DNA of 64,000 bases, taken from the NCBI RefSeq assembly GCF_900176505.1, contig NZ_FWYB01000011.1:62001-126000 (forward strand). Reading direction: 5' to 3'. Numbering within the stretch: the stretch's first letter is position 1; each line of letters opens with the position of its first letter. Shown in pieces: positions 43,546-51,954 of this stretch. A model generated the notes under the pieces. The model had not been told where the DNA came from. It saw only the letters and a list, made by a program, of their open reading frames with translations, and did no database searches. The translations under genes were made by a program, and so were the position numbers. This DNA is from Pedobacter nyackensis (GTDB lineage Bacteria; Bacteroidota; Bacteroidia; Sphingobacteriales; Sphingobacteriaceae).

Positions 43546-43547
43546 TT
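43517..43547 (-). terminator. Terminator of the nitrate/Moco operon inside the regulator gene
   Basis: Perfect 13-bp stem (AATTAAGATTCCT at 43517-43529 with AGGAATCTTAATT at 43535-43547), loop TACGC. Read on the minus strand it is followed by TTTTTCTT, the signature of an intrinsic terminator. It overlaps the last nine codons and stop of the convergent regulator gene. Confidence 0.75.
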
Positions 43548-43550
43548 AGC

Positions 43551-43961
43551 TTAAAACTTATACCCAATACCTATCCCCGGGTTCCATTTTCCATCCCTGG
43601 TACTTGTTTTGGTATTGTAATATACCGGAACCTGAATGGCTAGATGTTTGTAGATTGCGGTAATACCTACACCCAGATTGGGGGTGATTACGGAGTTTTG
43701 TGGAGCAGCTGCTGCCACTTTATCTTTTTTAATCCGTAAGCTGGGTAGCAATCCCAACAATACCGCGAATGGTTTTTTAGAGAATTTGATGGCTGGTCCT
43801 GTGCAATTGATGAAGGCGCCTTTGTCTACATAACCAGCAACAATTACACCTTCAAAAAGTGTGGCCTTGGTTTGAACAGCATTGCTTTGTGATCTGGCAG
43901 TTAAGGCCAAAAGAGAAAGACTAACAAAGAGGTAGATTGATTTTTTGTAGTGATTTGTCAT
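43551..43961 (-). CDS. Small exported protein of unknown function, end of the operon
   Basis: 136 residues, signal peptide ending near LTARSQ. The mature part has short beta strands (ITPNLGVGITAIYKHLAIQVPVYY and a C-terminal GIGIGYKF ending in phenylalanine) that suggest a very small outer-membrane barrel or a barrel fragment. It overlaps mobA by 4 nt and is the last gene before the operon terminator. I do not recognise a family. A porin-like or accessory envelope role for nitrate uptake is only a guess from position. Confidence 0.55.
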   Translation of the reverse strand: MTNHYKKSIYLFVSLSLLALTARSQSNAVQTKATLFEGVIVAGYVDKGAFINCTGPAIKFSKKPFAVLLGLLPSLRIKKDKVAAAAPQNSVITPNLGVGITAIYKHLAIQVPVYYNTKTSTRDGKWNPGIGIGYKF

Positions 43962-44533
43962 ATGTTGAGTTTATTGGTTGCTGTATTGTGATTGCTGAAG
44001 CTTTTAGTGTCGATAATTGACAGTGTTTTATAGTTGCCCTGCTTAATGAGTTTATGCAACGAAAAGTTTGATAAGCCTCCATTATGAAGATTGTGGTATA
44101 GCTTTTTTAATATCCTCGATGTGTAAATCGCACATAAAGGCTCCATAAAATCTCTCTGTTCAAACAGGTAATAATCAAAGCCCGGAAATATTATTATACT
44201 GCTCTTTAAAGCTTGTAAAGTGCCTTCATCCATTTCAGTCATGTCGCAGGCTAGTAACAATAGGTTGTCATCTGGATAATTAAGATGTGTACTCAATAAG
44301 CCAGTTAGTGGACCTTTAGACGCTACCTGATCGATAACCAACTGCTCGGGAGAAAAAAAACAATGATAGTTACGCGCCTGGGTTTTATTAATGGAGACAA
44401 GGACCGGGATGTTTAAGGACTGCAACTTGTCTACGGCGTGTTGTGCCCAGGTTTTGTTCACCATGGGAAGCAGGCCTTTGTCGCGGCCCATCCGCTTACT
44501 TTCTCCGCCGCATAATACTACGCCCCTAATCAT
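43958..44533 (-). CDS. mobA: Molybdenum cofactor guanylyltransferase
   Basis: 191 residues. The nucleotidyltransferase signature LCGGESKRMGRDKG is at residues 7-20, and the metal-binding aspartate appears in LLLACDMTEMD. MobA attaches GMP to molybdopterin to form the guanine dinucleotide needed by Nas-type nitrate reductases, which fits the reductase encoded in the same operon. Start ATG overlaps the moaE stop (ATGA), and its own 3' end overlaps the next gene by 4 nt. Confidence 0.92.
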   Translation of the reverse strand: MIRGVVLCGGESKRMGRDKGLLPMVNKTWAQHAVDKLQSLNIPVLVSINKTQARNYHCFFSPEQLVIDQVASKGPLTGLLSTHLNYPDDNLLLLACDMTEMDEGTLQALKSSIIIFPGFDYYLFEQRDFMEPLCAIYTSRILKKLYHNLHNGGLSNFSLHKLIKQGNYKTLSIIDTKSFSNHNTATNKLNI

Positions 44534-44997
44534 ACAGATTCAAATTCGTAAAGGTGTTTATTTACATCTCCGGTATCCTTAGCACAGTTGCAGTTACCTC
44601 CCCATTCTTTAGTGCCATCTGCAAAATGTTCACACTTCCAGATGGGCACTTCATGCTTAATCCTGTCGATGATATAGCGGTTGCTGGCGTATGCTTCACC
44701 TCTGTGTACCGAGGCAGTAATCACCACTACCGCAGATTCCGTAACTTTTACTTTTCCTATTCTGTGTTGTGCGAAGGCGATGCTTAAACTCCAGCGGTTC
44801 CTTGCAGCTAACAGGATTTCTGCAATCATTTTAGTAGCCATATTGGTATGGGCTTCGTATTCAAGATACCTCACCGATTTGCCGATATTGTGGTTTCTGA
44901 CCTCTCCGCTAAATAAAACCACTGCTCCGGCCGATGGGCAATGAGATTTCTGAAGAAGTGCAACCAGGTCTATTTCTTTTTTAGTAATGAAATCCAT
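44530..44997 (-). CDS. moaE: Molybdopterin synthase large subunit
   Basis: 155 residues from the ATG at 44997. Family motifs: GAVVLFSGEVRNHN, the YLEYEAHTNMA segment, HRIGKVKVTESAVVVITASVHRGEAY and the catalytic lysine region KHEVPIWKCE. MoaE forms a heterotetramer with MoaD and converts cyclic pyranopterin to molybdopterin. It follows moaD by a single base. Confidence 0.94.
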   Translation of the reverse strand: MDFITKKEIDLVALLQKSHCPSAGAVVLFSGEVRNHNIGKSVRYLEYEAHTNMATKMIAEILLAARNRWSLSIAFAQHRIGKVKVTESAVVVITASVHRGEAYASNRYIIDRIKHEVPIWKCEHFADGTKEWGGNCNCAKDTGDVNKHLYEFESV

Positions 44998-44998
44998 A

Positions 44999-45232
44999 TT
45001 AACCTCCGCTGCTTGGTGGAATGACAACGATATGCTCATTCCCTGTTAAGATATACTGATCTGTTACGAATTCGTCCTGCACAGCAAAACGGCAGAGTTC
45101 CAGTACCGCTGCGGCATCTGGATTGACCACTCGCAGATGTGTTCTTAGCTCAGCTATCGTATTGATTCGTGCTTTAAGTTCAAACTCTTTTTTAAAAAAG
45201 GTCTTTAATACTGCAAATACCTGTATTCTCAT
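44999..45232 (-). CDS. moaD: Molybdopterin synthase sulfur carrier subunit
   Basis: 77 residues with the ubiquitin-like fold and the essential C-terminal PPSSGG, whose last glycine is adenylated by MoeB and turned into a thiocarboxylate. The gene sits between moaA and moaE with gaps of 4 and 1 nt. The MoeB-like activating protein is encoded at 55442 in the same operon. Confidence 0.93.
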   Translation of the reverse strand: MRIQVFAVLKTFFKKEFELKARINTIAELRTHLRVVNPDAAAVLELCRFAVQDEFVTDQYILTGNEHIVVIPPSSGG

Positions 45233-45236
45233 TTTT

Positions 45237-46196
45237 TTATCCTCCTATATGAAGCATGCTCAGTTTGCTTCCAGTAAATTTTGTTGATTGTTTTTGTGCA
45301 AGTGCTTTCCTTAAAGAGGAATCAAGCGCTGCAGCTTCTAAATCCCTTAGTGGGATAGGGGAGTTGCTGCTTAAACAGCCATAGATATTTCCGTACGCAT
45401 CTAGTCGCAAACGATCGCAATCCGTACAAAAAGGATGACTTTCATTGGCAATGATGCCGAAAATATTCCCTTCTTCTGTTTGCCAGTAATTGGACGTAGC
45501 TCCCGGTTTTCTTCGGATAGGTGCAAATCGATACTGTTTACTGATCAACTCAAGTATTTCCTTTTGCGGAAAAAAGTACTCGTCGGCCTTTCCATGTAAA
45601 TGCCCCATTGCCATGATTTCTAAAAAGCGGATGATGATCTGTTTATCCGCTGCATATTTTAATAATGGAATTACCTGCATATGGTTGAGGCCCTTCATGA
45701 TGACGGAATTAATTTTTACCGCAATTCCGGCATTGAGCGCTGCATCTATGCCTTTTAACGTTTGTTCAAGCCCATGTCTCCTTGCCATCATAAAAAATGT
45801 CATTGGATCTGTTGCATCAAGCGAAACATTGATCGCTGTTAAACCCGCTGCTTTTAAAGCTGGTACTTTTTTATGAAGTAAGAGTCCGTTGGTGGTTAGG
45901 TTGAGGTCTGTAATCCCTAGCGCTCTGGTTCCTTTAATCAGTGCAGGTAGCTCTTTGTATAGTAATGGCTCACCGCCTGTAAACCTGACGGTACTAAAGT
46001 TTAGTCGTTCGTGTAATTTAATAACAAGGTTCATCAGTTCTGTTGGTGTCAGCCCGGCGCCCTTATTGGTTGAGTCATTTTTGTGGTTTTCCTCATTACT
46101 ATAGCTACAATAAGTACAGGCCAGATTGCAAGTGTTAATCAGGCTAATTCTCAGTGTTTTAAAAGTTCTTCCCAAATGGTCTTTAATTGCTTCCAT
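45237..46196 (-). CDS. moaA: GTP 3',8-cyclase
   Basis: 319 residues from the ATG at 46196, which overlaps the preceding stop as TGATG; a GTG one codon earlier is an alternative. Radical-SAM cysteines C23, C27 and C30 (CNLACTYC) and the second cluster in FCTDCDRLRLDAYGNIYGC are both present, and the protein ends in GG as active MoaA does. It performs the first Moco step, with MoaC (fused, at 54524) finishing cyclic pyranopterin. Confidence 0.95.
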   Translation of the reverse strand: MEAIKDHLGRTFKTLRISLINTCNLACTYCSYSNEENHKNDSTNKGAGLTPTELMNLVIKLHERLNFSTVRFTGGEPLLYKELPALIKGTRALGITDLNLTTNGLLLHKKVPALKAAGLTAINVSLDATDPMTFFMMARRHGLEQTLKGIDAALNAGIAVKINSVIMKGLNHMQVIPLLKYAADKQIIIRFLEIMAMGHLHGKADEYFFPQKEILELISKQYRFAPIRRKPGATSNYWQTEEGNIFGIIANESHPFCTDCDRLRLDAYGNIYGCLSSNSPIPLRDLEAAALDSSLRKALAQKQSTKFTGSKLSMLHIGG

Positions 46197-46927
46197 CACA
46201 TAAAAAATAAAAGTTTAACAGATGCTATAGCCAGTACGGCGCTCAACAGGTATCGTACTGTGATGTGTTGAAATCTGCTGCTGCCCCAATAGGCACCGGT
46301 AATACCTCCGGCGGCTGCCATAATAAACCAGGTAATTGCTGATGGGGTTATAACGAGCGTAGCTGAGCTGCCTAAAAGGCCGCTAATAGAGTTTAATACA
46401 ATAAATAAGGCCGATGCCGCAGCCGCTTCCTTTACGTTTGCCCAGCCTAGCAGAATGAGGATGGGACTTAAAAAGATGCCACCACCAATGTTTAGCATTC
46501 CCGAAAGTCCGCCGATTAGTGTGCCGATTAACAGCGCTGGGATCAGTTTTACCGGTTTTGAAGCTTTATTTTCATTGGGCTTGATGTCTAATAGTTTAAT
46601 GATGGGTAGTACCAGGGCTAATCCTAACAAAAAATGATAAATATTGCCCTCAAGGGAATATTTGGAGCCAATAAACGCTGCTGGAATGGAGGTGATAAGA
46701 AATGTCCTGCAAAGTTTCCATTTAAAATAACCCGCTTCCCAGAATTGATAAAAACCCATGCCTGCTACCAGGATGTTCAAAATCAATATAAGCGGCTTGT
46801 AAGTGGTAACCGGGATGGCAAATAAGGAAAGTACAGCAATGTATCCGCTGGCACCACCATGACCCACTGATGCATAGAGAAAACCTACCAGGTATAAAGC
46901 AAATGCGATACTGATGTCAAGTTCCAT
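46196..46927 (-). CDS. TauE/SafE-family permease
   Basis: 243 residues, about eight membrane helices in the two-half TauE layout: YLVGFLYASVGHGGASGYIAVLSL and the matching GTLIGGLSGMLNIGGGIFLSPILILLG. Members export or import sulfite, sulfonates or other small anions. Lying between the rubredoxin gene (3-nt gap) and moaA (1-nt overlap), it is likely to serve the pathway: an anion such as molybdate, sulfite or nitrite are candidates, none shown. No ModABC system is in the window. Confidence 0.85.
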   Translation of the reverse strand: MELDISIAFALYLVGFLYASVGHGGASGYIAVLSLFAIPVTTYKPLILILNILVAGMGFYQFWEAGYFKWKLCRTFLITSIPAAFIGSKYSLEGNIYHFLLGLALVLPIIKLLDIKPNENKASKPVKLIPALLIGTLIGGLSGMLNIGGGIFLSPILILLGWANVKEAAAASALFIVLNSISGLLGSSATLVITPSAITWFIMAAAGGITGAYWGSSRFQHITVRYLLSAVLAIASVKLLFFM

Positions 46928-46930
46928 AGC

Positions 46931-48418
46931 TTAAAATGTGTTTAGGGTTTCTTTAATAATTGGCGTAAATTGAGAGAGGTCTGCTTCACAAAGTGGGCAG
47001 CAATATTCTTCAGGAAGGGCAGAAAATGGAGTTCCAGCTGGTATTCCTTTACTTTCTTCTCCCCATACCTCATCATAAATGCTGAGGCAAACACTGCATT
47101 GTTGCACGTAAGTTACTTCCTGCTCAATATTTTGGTTGATTTCGTAATAGTTATCCGTTTGTTTCCCTGCGGCCAGAGTTTGCAGGTAATAGTAATCTTC
47201 GCAAAGCTGTATAAGAAAGGGAAGTAAATCCGTTTTTTTGATGCCCTTGGCATAAGTGTGGTAATGCTTTGAATTGGGATTGAAGTCAATCGTATGGAGC
47301 AAGTCAAATCGGGCATCAGTTTCTGTTCCCTCTGCTGTTTGCTTTCTGATCACTACAGATCCAAAGAGTCCACTCTTAGGGTTGATTTTAATGGCAAAGC
47401 AAAGCTTAAAGGTTCTGAGATCGTACTCATTAAATTGCCTGATCAATTCGTGTTTTAATGCCAGGCTTTCTTCACAGAGGTCCTCGGTTTGCCAGTTCAG
47501 TTCATTTGAAGCATGACGAACATTGATCCTGTTTTTATCCAGTGCAGCATTCCATAGTTTCCTGTCAGCAGATTCTACACCCTTGATGATGATGGATTTC
47601 CAGGGAGTAGTATAAAGCTGTCCAATTCTGGTTTTACGGCAAATGTTGCAGAGATCCTTTAAAAAGGCAACAGGAAAAAGCTCGTTTCTCCGGTAAATGC
47701 CCAGCCAGTACTTTTCGTTGTATTTATTAAAGCCTTCATAATAGGGCACCTGAAATTCCGGGGCCTTAAGTAAAGATATAGGAGACTGAAAAAGAAAATT
47801 ACCACTAGCCCTAACGTTTGCTTCGAGTTGATTTCCATCAATTTCTGGCTGGTCGTAGTATAAATTTTTCTGACTTAGAATCATGGATTCAATCATTTCG
47901 CTTAACACCGCGATGTCTTCCGAATAAACCAAAGACGACCAGTAATAAATGTGATTGGTTTTAGGGAAGCGCAGATATAAATGCCAGTAATTGCCAATGT
48001 CCGAGGAAATGAAATTTAGGTTTCCGCTAAAAAAGGGAATCAACGTCTGACTGTCATCAATCAGGTTGATTTTAAGTCCAGGCGTATAGCTAAATGTATC
48101 TAGTATGTCCTTGTATACGCCTTCACGTAGCCAGTTTGCACTATTAAATAGCTCTTCTGCTACATAGGAACTCACTATATTCGGATGTCGGTCTGCATCC
48201 GTTTCAAAGTCAGTATCCGACATGAGGAAACCATGCTCGATATCCTCCAGCTGCGTAGAACTTGCTGAGAAATAAAGCTGTTGGCGGGTTCCGAATCTTA
48301 CATTTTCTATACCAGCCTTTTCCAGTATTTCCACGATCACCGAAAGGTCGCCTACGGATACAATGCCTCCAGGGAGGTTAACTTTGATCTGATGGTTTTT
48401 AATTTCCCTGCCTTCCAT
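46931..48418 (-). CDS. Nitrite/sulfite-reductase-like protein with C-terminal rubredoxin domain
   Basis: 495 residues. The N-terminus (residues about 7-60, IKVNLPGGIVSVGDLSVIVEILEKAGIENVRFG) looks like the ferredoxin-like half domain of nitrite/sulfite reductases; a second such half appears near 250-300 (RKTRIGQLYTTPWKSIIIKGV). The siroheme/[4Fe-4S] pattern C-x5-C...C-x3-C, present in NirB, is missing: the region HPNIVSSYVAEELF where it should start has no cysteine. Residues 441-477 are a rubredoxin with iron ligands C441, C444, C474 and C477. It starts one base after the nitrate reductase gene. I propose an electron-transfer partner for nitrate or nitrite reduction; this is inference. Confidence 0.7.
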   Translation of the reverse strand: MEGREIKNHQIKVNLPGGIVSVGDLSVIVEILEKAGIENVRFGTRQQLYFSASSTQLEDIEHGFLMSDTDFETDADRHPNIVSSYVAEELFNSANWLREGVYKDILDTFSYTPGLKINLIDDSQTLIPFFSGNLNFISSDIGNYWHLYLRFPKTNHIYYWSSLVYSEDIAVLSEMIESMILSQKNLYYDQPEIDGNQLEANVRASGNFLFQSPISLLKAPEFQVPYYEGFNKYNEKYWLGIYRRNELFPVAFLKDLCNICRKTRIGQLYTTPWKSIIIKGVESADRKLWNAALDKNRINVRHASNELNWQTEDLCEESLALKHELIRQFNEYDLRTFKLCFAIKINPKSGLFGSVVIRKQTAEGTETDARFDLLHTIDFNPNSKHYHTYAKGIKKTDLLPFLIQLCEDYYYLQTLAAGKQTDNYYEINQNIEQEVTYVQQCSVCLSIYDEVWGEESKGIPAGTPFSALPEEYCCPLCEADLSQFTPIIKETLNTF

Positions 48419-48419
48419 A

Positions 48420-51400
48420 TTAAAGTGTTTTTTCTAGTTGTGTCTGCAATGCCTCCTGAAGAATGAGCTTAACTTCCGGTTTGCATGACCCACAGCCCAT
48501 TCCTGCTCCTGTACTTTCGCAAAGTTGTATAAGGTCTGTACATCCAGACGTAATTTTCTTTTGTAGGTTCCCTGCGCCAACGTTGTTGCAGCTGCACACC
48601 AGTTTGCCGATCACAGGTTCTGTTTTCTTCCCACTTCTGAGTAACTGTAGTCTTTTATCGCTCAGTTCTGTCTTATTGGCAATTAAATCCCTGAACTCCA
48701 GGAATTCACTCTTGTCACCTATTAAGATGGTGCCTACGAGCTTGTCCTGGTGGATGATACATTTTTTATAGTAGCGTTTGGCTTTGTCAATAAAGACAAT
48801 CTCTTCGTAGTTAACCTGATCCGGGCACTCTGAAAGGCCAATGCTGCAGAGGTCAAAACCATGAATTTTTATAATATTCATGAATAAGCTGCCCTGGTAA
48901 TATGTGCTGATGTCGCCATTGTGGAACTTGGCCACAACCTCTGCTTGTTGCTCTGCCGCTGCGGTTATTCCGTAAAGCGTGCCTTCAAATTCAGCGATTT
49001 CGCCAATAGCATATACAGAGGGATCGCTGGTTTGTAAACGCTCATTTACCAATACTCCACGCTTGCAATCCAGCCCGCATTCTCTGGCTAACTCAATATT
49101 TGGAGTAGTGCCTATGGCTAATATCACCGCATCACAGTTTATTCTTCTGCCGCTTTTTAACTCAATTCCGGTTAGCTTCGATCGGCCGTAGTAAAGCTGC
49201 ACTTCGTCATTGTAGTAAATGTCACAACCCTGGTCGACCATTTCTTCGTGTAAAAGTTGACTTCCCAGTGGGTCCAATTGTCGGTTCAGGAATCTGGATA
49301 CCCGCTGTACAACGGTAATACGTACGCCGATTTCTCGCAGGGAGGCTGCCATTTCCAGACCAAGCAAGCCACCTCCAACTATAACTACATGGGCATTTTT
49401 AGGAATGTGTTGTCTAAAATTATCCGCATCGTTTCGGTTACGCATGGTGAAAATCCCAGGTAACGAGGGTGCATTTTTTGGTAAGGTTGCCCTGCTGCCG
49501 GTAGCCATCACGAGTACATCGTAAGGCGTTTTTCGACCTGTTACATCTGTTACATATTTTTTCTCTCTATCAATTTTTTCAATGCCTACGCCTCTTAGGT
49601 GTTTGATGTTGTATGCCGGTTCTTCTTCGTCTTTCATCTTAACCAGTTGTTCCCATTTTTGGGTGCCACTGATATAGTCGGGAAGCATTACCCGATTGTA
49701 AAAAGGAAGATTCTCCTTGCTGAAAATGGTAATCTGATCCTCTTTATTAAGCTCCCTGTATGATCTTACAAATCCATGTGCTCCGGCACCTGCACCAATT
49801 ACTACGATGCGTTGGAAATCCTTTTTGTACTTTTCTATACTGACGGCACAGTATTTAAAATCGGGTTCTTTTGATATCGGATCTATAATGGTGCTGGTAA
49901 GGTTGTTGGCCCGGTTCAGATCGCTACCCAAAATTTTGCCCCAATGCATCGGAAGAAAAACCACCCCTTGTTTTATTGTGGCCGACACCCTTGCCTTTAC
50001 TTGTACTTCTCCACGTCTGGATCTCACAGTCAGCACCTGATTGTCTGAAATCTCCATTAATGCTGCGTCAATAGGGTGGATTTCCAGATAAGCATGTTTA
50101 ATGTGCTGTTTCAGTTTACTTACTTTGCCGGTCTTCGACATCGTGTGCCACTGATCGCGCACCCTTCCTGTGGTTAAAATAAAAGGGAAATCTTCATCCG
50201 GTAATTCGCTGTTTAGTTCATCAGAAGGATTGTGTATGATGGCCTTCTTAGATGCGGTATGGAAAATATGATTAGTAAATAGCCGTTTTGTCCCGCTTTG
50301 TGTTTTTTTGTTGTAAGGCCATTGTACGGTCTTGCAATCGTCAATCTGCTTGTAGTCCAAACCGCTGATGTCGATGCTCGACTTGCGGGTAAGCTTGGTA
50401 TGTTCTTTATAAATGTCCTCCATGCCTTTGTATGCAAAACCTTTATAGCCCATTTTTGTTGCAAATCGACAGATAATCTCTGCGTCCGGTAAAGCTTCAC
50501 CAGGAGCATCCGTTACTTTTTGAAGGTGACTGATTCTTCTTTCAGAATTTGTCATGGTGCCTTCCTTTTCGGTCCACGCGGCGGCCGGCAAAATCACATC
50601 AGCATAGGCGAGGGTTTCGGCTTTGTCTGTAATTTCCTGAACGACTACAAATTTTGCCTTTTTTAAAGCTTGCTCTGCAAAGCGGGCATTTGGCAAACTG
50701 GTTATGGGGTTTGTGCAAAGGATCCATATCGCTTTGAGTCGCCCGTCATTTAAGGCTTCGAACATTTCCGTTGCAGTAAGTCCAGCTTTACCTGAAATGG
50801 TCGTTCCACCCCAAAACTGCTGCACTTCTTTGCGGTGTGTTTCATTAAGTAAGTCGCGATGTGCAGGCAATAGGTTTGCCAAACCTCCAACTTCCCGCCC
50901 CCCCATAGCATTCGGTTGCCCGGTAAGTGAGAATGGGCCAGAGCCTGGTTTTCCTATTTGGCCAGTAATCAGGTTCAGGTTAATCAGGCTCAGGTTCTTA
51001 TTTACACCAATGGAACTCTGGTTTAAGCCCATGGTCCACATGGTTAAAAAGCTTTTTGCATTGCCTATATAGCTTGCTGCAAGTTCTATTTCTGCTGCAG
51101 TAACTCCACAGATTCCGGCAGACTCTTTTAATGTTCTTTCAAATACTCTGCTCCGATAAGCTTTAAAGCCTTCTGTACGGCGCTCAATAAAATCATGATC
51201 GATGTGACCTTTTTCTATAAGTATCCTTCCTATGGCGTGGTTGAGTGTAACGTCGGTCCCTGGATTGATTTGAAGGTGAAGGTCAGCCAGACTACATGAA
51301 TCCGTTACCCTTGGGTCGGCAATAATTAGTTTAACTTCAGGGTGAGCAGCTTTATAAGCCTCCACACGACGCCAAAGGATTGGGTGGCACCATGCCGGAT

Positions 51401-51932
51401 TGGCTCCTGTAACAAAAAAGCAATCCGCCAACTCGATATCATCATAACAAATGGGTACACTGTCTTCTCCTAAAGACATTTTATAGGCTGTAACGGCACT
51501 GCTCATACACAAGCGCGAATTGGTATCTATATTATTGCTGCCAATAAAGCCTTTAATCAGCTTGTTGATTACATAATACTCTTCAGTGAGGCATTGTCCC
51601 GATGCATAAAATGCCACTGAATCGGGACCGTATTTGTCGATGAATGTCTTAAACACAGCTGCTGTTCTGTTCAAAGCATCATCCCAGCTTACCCTTTGCA
51701 AAGGCATACTTTTGCTGTATCTCATTTGGGGATAGAGCAGTCGGTCGCTTTTGTCGTTAACCGTGTATTGTAGGTTAAGGCCTTTGCTGCAAAGCATGCC
51801 ATGGTTAACCGGGTGATCCTTATCGCCTTCAACAGCTATGTTTTTGTTCTTATCCAGTGTTATCTTTACGCCACAGCCCACCCCGCAATAGCAGCAGGTA
51901 CTTGTGTATGTTTTATTTCTGTGCGCTGGCAT
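48420..51932 (-). CDS. Assimilatory nitrate reductase: Mo-bisMGD + FAD + BFD [2Fe-2S] fusion
   Basis: 1170 residues from the ATG at 51932. The first 680 or so are a NasA/NapA-type catalytic subunit with [4Fe-4S] ligands C13, C16, C20, C48 and molybdopterin motifs (GVNKNLSLINLNLITGQIG, TGQPNAMGGREVGG). A NirB/NasB-like pyridine-nucleotide-disulfide domain follows (RIVVIGAGAGAHGF; second nucleotide fold HVVIVGGGLLGLEMA; AIGEIAEF). The end is a BFD-like [2Fe-2S] domain with C1113, C1115, C1147, C1150. In Bacillus the two functions are separate NasC and NasB chains. NAD(P)H could thus feed nitrate reduction within one polypeptide. No signal peptide: cytoplasmic. Second gene after the nitrate transporter. 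Confidence 0.9.
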   Translation of the reverse strand: MPAHRNKTYTSTCCYCGVGCGVKITLDKNKNIAVEGDKDHPVNHGMLCSKGLNLQYTVNDKSDRLLYPQMRYSKSMPLQRVSWDDALNRTAAVFKTFIDKYGPDSVAFYASGQCLTEEYYVINKLIKGFIGSNNIDTNSRLCMSSAVTAYKMSLGEDSVPICYDDIELADCFFVTGANPAWCHPILWRRVEAYKAAHPEVKLIIADPRVTDSCSLADLHLQINPGTDVTLNHAIGRILIEKGHIDHDFIERRTEGFKAYRSRVFERTLKESAGICGVTAAEIELAASYIGNAKSFLTMWTMGLNQSSIGVNKNLSLINLNLITGQIGKPGSGPFSLTGQPNAMGGREVGGLANLLPAHRDLLNETHRKEVQQFWGGTTISGKAGLTATEMFEALNDGRLKAIWILCTNPITSLPNARFAEQALKKAKFVVVQEITDKAETLAYADVILPAAAWTEKEGTMTNSERRISHLQKVTDAPGEALPDAEIICRFATKMGYKGFAYKGMEDIYKEHTKLTRKSSIDISGLDYKQIDDCKTVQWPYNKKTQSGTKRLFTNHIFHTASKKAIIHNPSDELNSELPDEDFPFILTTGRVRDQWHTMSKTGKVSKLKQHIKHAYLEIHPIDAALMEISDNQVLTVRSRRGEVQVKARVSATIKQGVVFLPMHWGKILGSDLNRANNLTSTIIDPISKEPDFKYCAVSIEKYKKDFQRIVVIGAGAGAHGFVRSYRELNKEDQITIFSKENLPFYNRVMLPDYISGTQKWEQLVKMKDEEEPAYNIKHLRGVGIEKIDREKKYVTDVTGRKTPYDVLVMATGSRATLPKNAPSLPGIFTMRNRNDADNFRQHIPKNAHVVIVGGGLLGLEMAASLREIGVRITVVQRVSRFLNRQLDPLGSQLLHEEMVDQGCDIYYNDEVQLYYGRSKLTGIELKSGRRINCDAVILAIGTTPNIELARECGLDCKRGVLVNERLQTSDPSVYAIGEIAEFEGTLYGITAAAEQQAEVVAKFHNGDISTYYQGSLFMNIIKIHGFDLCSIGLSECPDQVNYEEIVFIDKAKRYYKKCIIHQDKLVGTILIGDKSEFLEFRDLIANKTELSDKRLQLLRSGKKTEPVIGKLVCSCNNVGAGNLQKKITSGCTDLIQLCESTGAGMGCGSCKPEVKLILQEALQTQLEKTL

Positions 51933-51954
51933 AAATTGATTCTTAATGTTTGTA

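Noticed and set aside
45490-45876. Reading frame opposite moaA as a separate gene
   Set aside because: It mirrors moaA codons and has no start context or recognisable protein; the same holds for the other frames lying antisense to clear genes, such as those opposite nirB, the nitrate reductase and moeA.
46931-48418. A functional nitrite or sulfite reductase
   Set aside because: The siroheme/[4Fe-4S] cysteine pairs are missing and the operon already has NirBD.
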